From NCBI GenBank assembly GCA_020631735.1, contig CM036170.1, positions 71,067,737-71,131,736 of the forward strand: a stretch of DNA of 64,000 nucleotides. The letters are read 5' to 3'. This document shows positions 20,844 through 31,105 of this stretch, one piece after another. Each line of letters begins with the position of its first letter. The first letter of the stretch is position 1. This stretch comes from Saccharum officinarum. Taxonomy: Eukaryota > Streptophyta > Magnoliopsida > Poales > Poaceae. The notes under the pieces are model-generated. The model was not told where the DNA came from. It searched no databases and saw nothing but the letters and a program-made list of their open reading frames with translations. Made by a program: the position numbers and the translations under genes.

Positions 20844-22978
20844 TGTAACGCCCTGACCCGGAAAAGACGACTAAGATCCACTCTACACATTGAATGAGCC
20901 ACACCTACTAATTAACTCTCTTGCGCTTTCGTCCTCACTTCACGCAAAAGGATCGATCCGGGGTTAACAGCCTCCCAGGCTAAAGCTTTTAAGCTGGTCC
21001 AACTCCCTCTCAGGTTCCGATATGGACTAAACTCGTGCAGCTATAGAGTTCCACGATGCTACAGTACCCATGACACCTCTGCGCTTCAGTAATCCATCCA
21101 TTCGGCCTAGCCCAATCAGACCGGTCCAATTGACCCATTTAGTGGGGTCTTACATACACCCACCCTTGAGGACTCGACGTCCTCGTCGAGCTATCGAACC
21201 AGCTTACCCATATGGGACAAATGTACAGGATCGACTCTCTTGGCCACGTCCGTATTCCCAGCTCCCCAGCACAAGTGGCATGCTCTTACAGAGCCATACG
21301 CAATTTGTCCGAGCTCCCGAGCCATACGTCCGTGAAACCGTGAGAGTTGGCTCTGATACCATTTGTAACGTCCCGATCCGAAAAAGACGGCTAAGACCCA
21401 CTCTACACATTAAATGAGCCACACCTACTAATTAACTTTCTTGCGCTTTCGTCCTCGCTTCACGCAAAAGGATCGATCTGAAGTTAACAGCCTCCCAGGC
21501 TGAAGCTTTTAACCTAGTCCAACTCCCTCTCAGGTTCCGATATGGACTAAACTCGCGTAGCTACAGTGTTTCGCGACGCTACGGTACTCGTGACACCTTT
21601 GTGCTACAGTAATCCATCCATTCGGCCCAGCCCAATCAGACCGGCCCAATTGGCCCATTTAGTGGGGTCTCACATAATTTGTAACGCCCCAACCCAGGAA
21701 GACGGCTAAGACCCACTCTACACATTGAATGAGCCACACCTACTAATTAACTTTATTGCGCTTTCGTCCTCGCTTCGTGCAAAAGAATTAATCCGGAGTT
21801 AACAGCCTCCCAGGCTAAAGCTTTTAAGCTGGTCTGCTCTTGTTCTAATTGACGGTATGATACTAAATTAGGAACACTGTGCCGAAGCTACAGTGACCCG
21901 GCGCTACAGTATCACGCCTTTTGGTCTGGCCCAACTTGGCCCATGGGCTAGGTCTCACATACACCCACCCTTGAGAACTCGACGTCCTCGTCGAGCTATC
22001 GAACCAGCCTACCCATACGGGACAAATGTCCAGGATCGACTCTCTTGGCCACGTCCATATTCCCAGCTCCCCGTCCTAAGTGTCATGCTCTTACAGAGCC
22101 ATGCACAACCTGTCTGAGCTCCCGAGCCATACGTTCGTGAAACTGCAAGAGTTGGCTCTAAATACCATTTGTAACGCCACGACCCGGGAAGACGGCTAAG
22201 ACCCACTCTACACGTTGAATGAGCCACACCTGCTAATTAACTCTCTTGCGCTTTTGTCCTCGCTTCACGCAAAAAGATCGATCCGAAGTTAACAGCCTCC
22301 CAGGTTGAAGCTTTTAAGTTGGTCCAACTCCCTCTCGGGTTCCGATATGGGACTAAACTCGTGTAGCTACAGTGTTCCGCGATGCTACAACACCCGTGAC
22401 ATCTCTGTGCTATAGTAATCTAGTCATTCGGCCTAGCCCAATCAGACCGGCCCAATTGGTCCATTTAGTGGGGTCTCACATACACCCACCCTTGAGGACT
22501 CGACGTCCTTGTCGAGCTATCGAACTAGCTTACCCATACGGGACAAATGTCCATGATTGACTCTCTTGGTCACGTCCATATTCCCAGCTCCCTGACCCAA
22601 GTGTCATGCTCTTGCAGAGCCATGCGCAACCTGTCCGAACTCCCGAGCCATACGTCCGTGAAACGACGAGCGTCCGTGAAACTGGCTTTGAATACCAGTT
22701 GAAACGCCCCGACCCGAAAAAGACGGCTAAGACCCACTCTACACATTGAATGAGCCACACCTACTAATTAACTCTCTTACGTTTTCGTCCTCGCTTTGCG
22801 CAAAAGGATCGATCTGGAGTTAACAGCCTCCCAGACTGAAGCTTTTAAGCTGGTCTGCTCTGGTTCTGATTGACGGTATGGTACTAAACTGGGAACACTG
22901 TGCTGAAGCTACAGTGACCTAGTGCTATAGTAGCACGCCTTTTGGTCCGGCCCAACTTGGCCCATGGCTTGGGTCTCA
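20844..22978 (-). mobile_element. TRIM retrotransposon concatemer: five LTRs, three internal regions
   Basis: The whole block is flanked by CCAGC (20839-20843 and 22979-22983). The related empty site at about 25299 has one CCAGC. LTRs: 20844-21152, 21364-21672, 21680-21957, 22170-22478, 22700-22978. Each starts TGTAACG (or TGAAACG) and ends TCTCA or TCTTA. Internal regions: 21153-21363, 21958-22169, 22479-22699, about 210 bases each and non-coding. On the minus strand each LTR is followed by TGGTATCAGAGCC (clearest at 21349-21361), pairing with initiator Met tRNA. The other side carries a purine tract (AAGGGTGGGTGTATG). Size, lack of genes and these sites define a terminal-repeat retrotransposon in miniature. 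LTRs 1, 2 and 4 (about 309 bp) and LTRs 3 and 5 (about 279 bp) are two subtypes. Confidence 0.88.
21349..21361 (-). promoter_or_regulatory. TRIM primer binding site (best preserved copy)
   Basis: The plus strand reads GGCTCTGATACCA, the complement of TGGTATCAGAGCC. It lies two bases from the LTR at 21364. The other two internal regions have decayed versions (GGCTCTAAATACCA near 22155, GGCTTTGAATACCA near 22685). Confidence 0.85.
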
Positions 22979-23095
22979 CCAGCATTCATTTTTTCAGTAC
23001 GTTGTCTTACTGAATTGGGTGTTATTATGAGCGAGCTTGGTGCTCTAATTTTTTATTACACTTGCATGTTTGCTTGTAGCAGTAAGGCCAGTCTC

Positions 23096-23280
23096 AGCGG
23101 GGATTTCATGTCACTGTTTCCAATACATTCAGATTTTGGAAATAGTGTAGAAGAGTTTCATCCCCATGAAACTCTCTCTACTCCCATGAAACTCTTATTA
23201 TCTCTCTCTTCATTAATATGGTGCTACATCAGCATAATTAATGTCCATGAAACTCTGATAAAACCCCATTGAGACTGGCC
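23096..23280. mobile_element. Tourist/PIF-type MITE, 185 bp
   Basis: Flanked by TAA on both sides (23093-23095, 23281-23283). The termini GGCCAGTCTCAGCGGGG and its mirror CCCCATTGAGACTGGCC match at 15 of 17 positions. A 3-bp TAA/TTA target is the hallmark of PIF/Harbinger elements. Confidence 0.88.
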
Positions 23281-23468
23281 TAAGTAGGTCAAAATCGTTT
23301 CATATTCTTCCTTTAGAAAAACAAAAGAAAAAAACGTTTCATGTTCCTTCAACTGAAACCCACACCGGCCTAGGCACCAGTAGCCTAGCTTCCTGGCGGA
23401 CTCACAGCCCACTAGCAGCAAAAGCAAACCACACCATGGCCTAGCTCTCATAAATTCTCCGCTCCTTA

Positions 23469-24520
23469 GACTGTCTGCACCGGGTCCTCCAAACACATCC
23501 GCTATATGTCATAGTGTATCATTTACCGTAAAAATGGCCTGCATCGGATATTGCATCCCCGTCCGCTATCGCGCGCCATCCGCCAAATTCAGCGGCATAG
23601 CGGACGGATAGCAGACGACAGCTACCCCACGCCGGCCCCACCGCACGGTTGCCGCGAAGAGAGAGAGGAGCGCTGCCGTTCCCACGCGCACACGCGGTGC
23701 TCGTCCTCTGCCGCCTCGTCCTGCCGTGCCTCCCGCCGCTCCCTCCGCGGGCGCTCCGCGCGGCGTCCGCCGCCCACAACACGGTCCTGCTGGCGCTCTC
23801 CACCGCCATGGCCACGCTCTCCACCGCCATGGCGTGGGTAGCGAGCGTCCGCTACGCGCACGGGGCCCACGCTCGTCCTCCGCCCGTGTGACCGACAGAG
23901 GGAGGAGGGAGGAGGGCGCTCGCCCGCCCGAGCTCGGGCTCCCGCTTCTCGCCGGCGCGCCCGTCGTCGAGGGAAGAGCAGATCCGCGCCAGGGAGGGCC
24001 CGCCTCGCCCTCGTGCCCATCCGCCGCCGCTGCCGCAAGCTCGTCGAGGCCCGCTCCGCCCGTGCTCCGCGAGCTCGTCCTCCTCAACCGTCGCCGCGAG
24101 CTCATCGATGCCCGCTCCGCCCGTCATCCACGAGCTCGTCGAGGCCTGCTCCTCAGCCGCCTCCACGAGCTCGTCGGGCCACCCGCTCGCCTCTCGCTCG
24201 TCGGAGAGGAGCCGCCAGACCTCCCGAGCACCGGACGAGCGCCGACGGGCCGGGCTGGATCGACCACAGCGGCGGATTCCACCTCCACCATGAGGAGCAG
24301 AGGAGTAGGGGAGAAAGAGAGAATGGGGACGGACGGACCGAGGGAGGCAACGGGTGAGGAAAAAAGAAAAAACTAACGTGTGGGTCCACTTTTGGTATAG
24401 AGTGAGATATAGAGGATGGATGAGTGCGGGAGAAAATGGTATAGAGAAGAAAATCTCGATGACCAGGACGGAATATTCTTTTTAAAGGATGAATTTAGAG
24501 TATGACGAGTGCGGATAGCC
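23469..24520. mobile_element. PIF/Harbinger-like non-autonomous element with a GC-rich interior
   Basis: Flanked by TTA (23466-23468, 24521-24523). The duplicate segment near 25594 has the unfilled site with a single TTA. Ends GACTGTCTGCACC and the mirror of GTGCGGATAGCC are an imperfect inverted repeat. The 1052-bp interior contains about 700 bp of very GC-rich sequence (23570-24300) with overlapping open frames on both strands but no recognised domain. No transposase is seen. Confidence 0.8.
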
Positions 24521-25065
24521 TTACGACCCGCCGACAGACACCCCACCGCTGTGGGTCTCTTCCGTCCGCGCCAGGCGGCGGTCGTCACGCTCTCTCTGGA
24601 CCAGGGCTGCGACCGTCACCGACTCGCCGCCATCCCCCGGCACCAGCGGAGGCCAGGATGGCATTCATCGCTCTTCATTGCCAGAGGTGCAGGATCCTCC
24701 TCCGCACTCATTTGTTGTCGGTTTTCGCTTTTGTCTGATTGTAGTTTCGCACCAAAAAAATTCTCTTTTGGAAATGTATGTCGGTGAAATGCTGAATCTG
24801 GCATCCGTAAAAAGAGGGGTATACATAGCTCCCAGCTGGCGATCCACTGTCAAAATTAGTGTGGCTAGTATTTTGTTTTTCATAGTATATTTATTTGATG
24901 TCATAAATCTTTATAAATCTTTCTATAATTTTAGTCAAACTTAAGATGTTTTGACTCTCTAAGATTCTTAGAATGACTTATAATTTGGGATGGAGGGAGT
25001 AGTAGTACAGAATTGAAGATTGGCTAACTGGCTAATGTTATGGGTTAACAATGCCCCATGAGCAG

Positions 25066-25231
25066 GACCTGGTGGAGAACTTCGCTTGTACCTGGAGAGC
25101 CTTGCCCGGAGAGTGACCCGGACTGGAACCTCTACAAGCGAATCGCTGAGGCTGCTGTTGAAGAGAAGGTGGTGGAAGAGGTATCAAGGCTGAGTTGCAA
25201 TGCAAGCAATTTCGATGGTCAATTTCCCTGA
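25066..25231 (+). pseudogene. FCP1/NIF-like phosphatase last exon, duplicate
   Basis: Same content as 20606-20771: an AGCAG acceptor, then GELRLYLESLA, a frameshift near the GAGTGACCC tract, and the end (RLSCNASNF..) at TGA 25229-25231. It has no upstream catalytic exons and so is a fragment carried by the segmental duplication. Confidence 0.75.
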
Positions 25232-25799
25232 CGTTGTTGTCGTCCCAGCAGGATCAGATGCGGTCAGTCTGTGTTTTTGTATTTGATATTATGACATGCC
25301 AGCATTCAGTTTTTCAGTACGTTGTCTTACTGAATTGGGTGTTATTATGAACGAGCTTGGTGCTCCAATTTTTTATTACACTTGCATGTTTGCTTGTAGC
25401 AGTAAGGCAGTAAGTAGGTCAAAATCGTTTCATGTTCTTCCTTTAGAAAAACAAAAGAAAAAATGTTTCATGTTTCTTCAACTGAAGCCCACACCGGCCC
25501 AGGCACCAGTAGCCTAGCTTCCTGGCGGACTCACAGCCCAGTAGCAGCAAAAGCAAACCACACCACGGCCCAGCTCTCATAAACTCTCCGCTCCTTACGA
25601 CCCGCCGACAGACACCCACCGCTGCGGGTCTCTTCCGTCCGCGCCAGGCGGCGGCCGTCACGCTCTCTCTGGACCAGGGCAGCGACCGTCACCGACTCGC
25701 CGCCGTCCCCCAGCGCCAGCGGAGGCTAGGATGGCATTCATCGGCAGAGGTGCAGGATCCTCCTCCGCATTCATTTGTTGTCGGTTTTCGCTTTTGTCT

Positions 25800-26039
25800 A
25801 AGGGCCTGTTTAGATGCTTCACAGTTCCAAAAATTTTACAAGATTCTCCGTCACATCGAATCTTTGAACGCATACATGAAACATTAAATATAGGTAAAAA
25901 ATAACTAATTATATATTTTTGTTGTAAATCACGAGACGAATCTTTCAAAACTAATTAGCCCATGATTAGATACTAATTGCCAAATAAAAACGAAAGAGTT
26001 ACTGTGCTTCCAAAAATTTTACACCACCATCTAAACACA
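25800..26039. mobile_element. MITE of the GTTTAGATG family
   Basis: Ends AGGGCCTGTTTAGATGC and mirror CATCTAAACACAG. GTCT is present on both sides (25796-25799, 26040-26043), while unit 1 of the duplication has a single GTCT at the unfilled site (about 24734). The interior shares TCACATCGAATCTTT and GAGACGAATCTTT with five other copies further right. The superfamily is not certain. Confidence 0.85.
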
Positions 26040-26189
26040 GTCTGATTGTAGTTTCGCATCAAAAAAAAATCTCTTTTGGAAATGTATGTTTAGTGAAATG
26101 CTGAATCTGGCATCCGTAAAAAGAGGGGTATACATAGCTCCCAGCTGGCGATCCACTGTCAAAATCAGCGTGGCTAGTATTTTGTTTTT

Positions 26190-27680
26190 CCCTTATTCAA
26201 GTTTGAATCATGTGGCTCCAGTGTTTTCGGTCACGCCCTTTTCGTATTTTGGATGCATCTGCACTCAACTCACATGATTGGGATGGGGAAGAAAGCCAGA
26301 CAGATTCCCACTGATTTTCCAAAACGATAGCCAGCTGCTTCCGATCAATCACATCACATCAATTACCGAATCTCGTACTATGTCAATGCCTTTTGGTTCC
26401 TTTGTGAATGCAGGATGCCTTCAGGGCGTGTTTTGAAAAAAATGCCTTTTTCTTCTTCCAACTGTATGCACAGTGCTGATTGGTAGAAGAAATAGATGGG
26501 TCCCTAGTGATTTTGACAAATGATGTTACAGACAGCGGTTTCTTTTCTGGTGCGTGTTAGATACCAAGATTTTGCTACTATTTTGGTAGCATTTCTAAGT
26601 TTTGCAGCCTCTTAATTTGTACTAGACTGGGTAGCGTGCCCATACATTGCTACGGGACAGCTAAACTTTTATACTAAAAACACATGGACCACACGATAAG
26701 ATAATCATACTGTGAAATTAAATATCGACGTTAAAGTGACATTTAATCCAAAAGGTGAAGTTCGTAAAATTAACATAGTCACGGAGAGCGTGGCATCGCA
26801 GGCTCACAAACTTTACTTTATAGACCTTTCTTTGATGCGGCTAAAATAATGTTTTATATCGGCAGGAAGCAATCTCTGATATTCATTTCTTTCGTGCGCT
26901 AATAAAACCACGAATAAGTTCCACCGCATCTACATACCATCTTGTACACAGGTTCGAGTATATTTATAAACATTAGTGCCTGTCACATAGGTAATACTGC
27001 ATGTCTTGAAAAATCTATCACAAAACCTTAAAACAAAGTACGTTATACTCACCGTATAAACATTTTTCAACAATTACATTGCAACTCCGCTAATTACAAT
27101 ACAACAACATATATGACGAGAAATATAAATTGTATAACCTTTAAAGTTCTTTTTAAAAAAACTGACCATAAGTTTCTTGAAAGACTAAAAAGACGGCGGA
27201 CACCCTATGCTGCTATAGCTTGTCTCGCGCCACCTCGGCCGAGCCCCCGACGATGTGTGGCGCCACAGCTACCCCGCCCCTCGCCCGACGTCAGCAGCTC
27301 CAGGTGGCCCCCTATGCGTGGCCCCACCCAGGCCGTGCCACGTCAGCACCCACAAACAAACGCAAAACCACAACACTCATCGTGTATGAGTCCACAAATC
27401 ATGCTGAACAAAAAGTATCAATTCAACTTTGCAGTTATTCATATGTACAAGGTATATATTTGTTTAAATAAAGGTATATAGATGACACATATGCCCTTCT
27501 CGAAAGTAAATTGGTTCTAGCCACAAGCCACCCAAGGAGACATGCATACAACTAAAAATACACCTGATAAAAAGGACACTGATTAGATGACAGCCTGCTA
27601 TCCAAATTTTCAATGCTCAGTGTCTATATATATAGCATCACAGCCTTCTTGAGATTAACTTGTGCACAAATACTCAAATA
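26190..27680. other. Intergenic DNA, repeat-like, no gene recognised
   Basis: From about 26625 the text (ACTAGACTGGGTAGCGTGCCCATAC) has the style of a dispersed grass repeat with a degenerate end. A GC-rich island at 27225-27350 has open frames on the plus strand without family resemblance. Confidence 0.4.
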
Positions 27681-28075
27681 TTACATAGACATAGTTACAT
27701 ACAGATAGAACCATTTGACAAAAAAGTATCTAAAATAATTTGTCGCATATCTAACCCGTCTATGCATCACTTCAAAAACAAGATGTAGCACAAAACTACT
27801 GCAAACTGAAATTGGAATAAAAATATTGAGCAGCTCCTGGGATGGGCGGCGAGCAAGCACCATGAGCGTCGATGCCTGATTGCTAGGCACATCCTCGCCG
27901 ACGAGGCAGGGATTCAGCTCTTCGGTGATGTCGTCGACGAAGTCCAGAAACGACTCTAACCAGGAAGTTGAGGAGCCAGGCACGTCCTCACCGGCGACGC
28001 AGGGACAGGGGCTCTCCGGTGATTTCGTCGACGAACTCCAGCGGCTGCTCCGGACTACATTTAATCAGTTCAGCT
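27681..28075 (-). pseudogene. Unknown gene fragment with a duplicated 31-residue block
   Basis: On the minus strand an open stretch contains FLDFVDDITEEL and GEDVPSNQ. The DNA just to its right (27975-28045) repeats it with an offset of 93 bases, giving FVDEITGE and GEDVPGSS. The second copy has one extra base, which breaks the frame. The stretch is acidic. No known family is recognised, and it is not clearly part of the clathrin-assembly pseudogene 1 kb away. Confidence 0.4.
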
Positions 28076-28089
28076 GTTGGTGAACAGAT

Positions 28090-29054
28090 TGTCGCTGGTA
28101 CCAGGCTACCAGCAATCAACTTAGGACACTAAAAATTCAGAACTATGATATCTGAATCTTACAAAATTTCAAAGTAAGAAACGTCTCAGGTGCACTCTTA
28201 GTTTAAATACATATGTTGCATGACAAATGCATGTGACGTGGAAATGCAATCGTGGAATGTTTTGAAATGGAGATCCATAGTAATTTATAACTGTAACACA
28301 GATTTCTGAATAGTGTTGAACTATTTTCACTGAGTGTTAGGAAATAAGAAATTCCAGTTGTTTATCAGAAAATTATACTTCACATTGTGCACATATTACC
28401 ACACGATGAAATCTCTACTGAAAGAAGAAATCAAGCACAACAAAAACACTATGTTCATGTCTAGCTAAGGGTAAGCAGGTGCGCCGTGCACTCGGAAACA
28501 TAAATGAACAATGTAGCGGTGACAGTGTCAATTTCGTAAGGTTATTTCCCCTGGACGCCCTATGTTGAAGGGGATGAGATTAAGAGCAGCAGAGGTAGAT
28601 TAGGAAATAACTTGTTTCTTGATTGCCTTCTCATAAGCTGATTACAGGGTATATATAGGACTGCCCAGCCCCTAGGTGCCAACCACAAGCTCCTTGGTTC
28701 TCTCCCATTAATCATCCTTAATCTCTCATTAATTCTATCCTTTCCCCAGACTACTAATTGTCATTAACTACAGCTGGTGCCCCCTTGGAGACTGCCCTGG
28801 CTGGAGCGCCTTTGACATTGGCGCCCCCACATGACACATGCAACCCCCGTGGAACATGTATATGCACCCTCAAGGCAAGAACACCCCCCTCTAATTTGCT
28901 CTAGCTTTGCACTGGTTGTGATATGCTATTTAACATGCAAGGCACAGGAAGTATCACACAAATACCATTGTCGAGGCTCCTACTTGTTACTTGTTATAAA
29001 ATGTAAAGGTGTCATGCAAAAATCCAAATGGTTTATTAGAACCCAGGAACTAAC
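28090..29054. other. Intergenic DNA with a possible solo LTR remnant
   Basis: Positions 28560-28850 read TGTTGAAGGGGATGAGATT, then a TATA-like GGGTATATATAGGA (near 28648) and a C-rich tail, in the manner of a Copia LTR promoter. No partner LTR or target duplication was found. The rest is unassigned. Confidence 0.3.
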
Positions 29055-30378
29055 CAGTGGCTCTATAACTGGCATCATACGTGGAGCCTCCTTCACATAC
29101 TCCTCCATGGTTGAAAGGAATGTTTGTGGTGGCTGAAAATAAAATAAATCAAATCTGAGTATCTGGTCATACTCTTACATAGTAAAAATTTACATGGCGA
29201 ACACTGAAACAAATGACCTCACCTCCCTCAAAGTGGGAAACTGGAAATTTCCTGCAAGGTCTAAACCCCGACAACTTTCATAGAAGTCAGACATGTTTCC
29301 AGCCTGAAGCATCAAAGATGTTGATGGGTAAAAAATAGCAGCTAAGCTTCTAAGCACACATAATTGTTACATCCAGGTCTTCTTCAAGTTAAGATACATT
29401 GCACATTACTACCGTGTAGGACAGTTACCTGCTGGCCAGCCCTCCTGTAAATGTGAAGGGCTTTTAGTGCTTCATGCTTTGGCATCTCAAAGAACTGCAC
29501 AGTTGTTTGACAGCCAACAGGAAACAAGAAGCATAAGTAGAAATAGTTCAGTGCAACATAGACAAATCCCTACTTCTTTGAAGATTAATATATATTGTCA
29601 ACAAGGTTGATAATTCCATCATTTATTGCACAATAAATTTTGAAGCTTTCCTTAAGAACCTGTACAGAAGCAAGATTCACTCAAATTGCGTAAGATGCCC
29701 CAGATCTAAGAATAAACTGTTACATAGAAGGAATTGAACTGCTCTATTATACATTGAATAGGTCATAAAGTGCAAGACATAGCCAGACGGATTCACAAAT
29801 GACCAGTTGGCTCATTAAACTAAATATAAAGATCACCTTGTAGAAGTTGAAGCAAAAAAATGACAGAAAAAACAGAGCTTACCTGAGCTAGAGCATATTG
29901 CACCAGATAATTGTTATTTGCAGCTCCTTCTGCCTTAATACAAAAGGAAAAACAGTGCCATGTTGGCTTAGTTAAAAAAGAAAAATACCGACCAAAAACC
30001 TAAATATGTTTAAAAATCGATTTCTTTCACTAATCCAACTTATTTGTTGCAAGGATAAGAGAGAATCATCCGACAGCCAATAAGTCGATATAATAATTGC
30101 TACAGTGCTGGCAATTGCTCCAGCAAGTCCTGAGAATTCAATTCCCTAGTTCTACTGTGGTCTCCCTGAAAACAAAAAAGTTTAATTACATGCTGAAGTA
30201 TCATCAGCAAGTAATATAGCTACGAATAATGGATAACACCACACAGCTTTGGTAAAAGTGGTAATAAAATTAAATAAAAATAGTGGATGAGCATGTCAGA
30301 GTCCAAACCTTTTCAGGTCCTTGACCTTGCTTTGATAAACGCTCAGCTTCAATGTCACACAATAGATCAATGGAGTAT
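29055..30378 (-). pseudogene. AP180/ANTH clathrin-assembly protein, exon remnants
   Basis: Seven exon blocks in correct order on the minus strand: 30309-30378 (IEAERLSKQGQGPEK), 30071-30165 (RELNSQDLLEQLPAL), 29883-29933 (AEGAANNNYLVQYALAQ), 29596-29660 (VLKESFKIYCAINDGIINL), 29429-29494 (FFEMPKHEALKALHIYRR), 29223-29303 (SDFYESCRGLDLAGNFQFP), 29055-29132 (PPQTFLSTMEEYVKEAP). They match the C-terminal half of the ANTH domain of Arabidopsis At4g25940/At5g57200-type proteins, which bind phosphoinositides and recruit clathrin. Most borders are proper AG/GT sites. Lesions: TAG at 30100-30102 after LPAL, and missing GT donors after 29596 and 30071. The N-terminal ANTH part and the C-terminal clathrin-binding tail are not seen. 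Confidence 0.88.
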
Positions 30379-30871
30379 GCGCTGCCTGTGCTTCCTTCTC
30401 CACTTCAACCACTCGCTAATCGTCTTGTTGGCGACGGCGGTGACCAATTGCAGTGAGCTCGTCGGAGTTATTGAAGCAACTGCATATAATTTGATTTGTT
30501 GTTAATACAACATATCCCAGCATTACACGCCTAATTTCTAGGTGCCAAGAGTACGAAAGCAGAGTGAGAACACCATGGCAGCCTCCTAAAGCCCTAGTAT
30601 ATACTAATATAGTACATATATGAGCTTTACCTATTTCAAATGCTCTAGTCCCTCCAACACAGGAAGGAGCTCATCAGCAAATGAAGAAATACCTTTTGCA
30701 GAAGCACTCGGATAGTATCAATGCCGAGTTGCATAAGGGCAAAAAAAACATAAGTTGCAGGTATTACTTTTCATAAAAAAAATAGCATGTCCCTTCCTTT
30801 ACAAGGTGAAAATCACCAACTTATACAAGAAAAAGAGCATTGCAAAGGATCCTATCATATAACTATTTTTG
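30379..30871. other. Intergenic or degraded upstream part of the ANTH pseudogene
   Basis: No further ANTH exon could be recognised. Short open frames are present on the plus strand only by chance. The segment runs into the gap. Confidence 0.4.
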
Positions 30872-30971
30872 NNNNNNNNNNNNNNNNNNNNNNNNNNNNN
30901 NNNNNNNNNNNNNNNNNNNNNNNNNNNNNNNNNNNNNNNNNNNNNNNNNNNNNNNNNNNNNNNNNNNNNNN
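30872..30971. other. Assembly gap, 100 N
   Basis: Exactly 100 undetermined bases. The gap cuts the left end of the large Gypsy element, and its left LTR is not in the window. Confidence 0.99.
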
Positions 30972-31105
30972 TCAATTACCAAAACCAAACAAGGACCTTT
31001 CAGGGCGTGCGAGCGCACCCGCCGGGTGTAGCCCCCGAGGCCTCAGTGGAGTGTTGAGACTCCTCCGAGGTCTTGTATTCGTTTTATTAGGGAATGATTC
31101 GTTGC

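Larger units (their letters stand above)
20421..24880 (+). repeat. Tandem segmental duplication, unit 1 (expanded by insertions)
   Basis: It runs from the middle of the Stowaway MITE (CATAGTATAT at 20421) to 24880 and is followed directly by the same MITE half at 24881. Without its three later insertions (20844-22978, 23096-23280, 23469-24520, each with a target duplication) the unit is about 1.07 kb and is about 96-97% identical by eye to 24881-26189. Confidence 0.85.
24881..26189 (+). repeat. Tandem segmental duplication, unit 2
   Basis: It starts inside a Stowaway MITE half (24881-25001) and ends at GTTTTTC near 26189. It contains the last phosphatase exon and flanking DNA in the same order as unit 1, but without unit 1's three insertions. 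It has one private MITE (25800-26039). Confidence 0.85.

Noticed and set aside
21070..22760. Repeated 62-115 codon frames on both strands
   Set aside because: They are translations of the TRIM LTRs and internal regions, which are non-coding. The repetition comes from the array.
20844..22978. Cassandra-type TRIM with a 5S RNA in its LTR
   Set aside because: Short resemblances to 5S rRNA (GCGCAAGAGAG, TAGTAGGTG on the minus strand) are too weak, and the 5S internal promoter boxes could not be recognised.
23566..24376. Long GC-rich frames (up to 216 codons)
   Set aside because: Open on both strands in all phases because of composition. They are inside a PIF-like element with defined borders and have no known domain.
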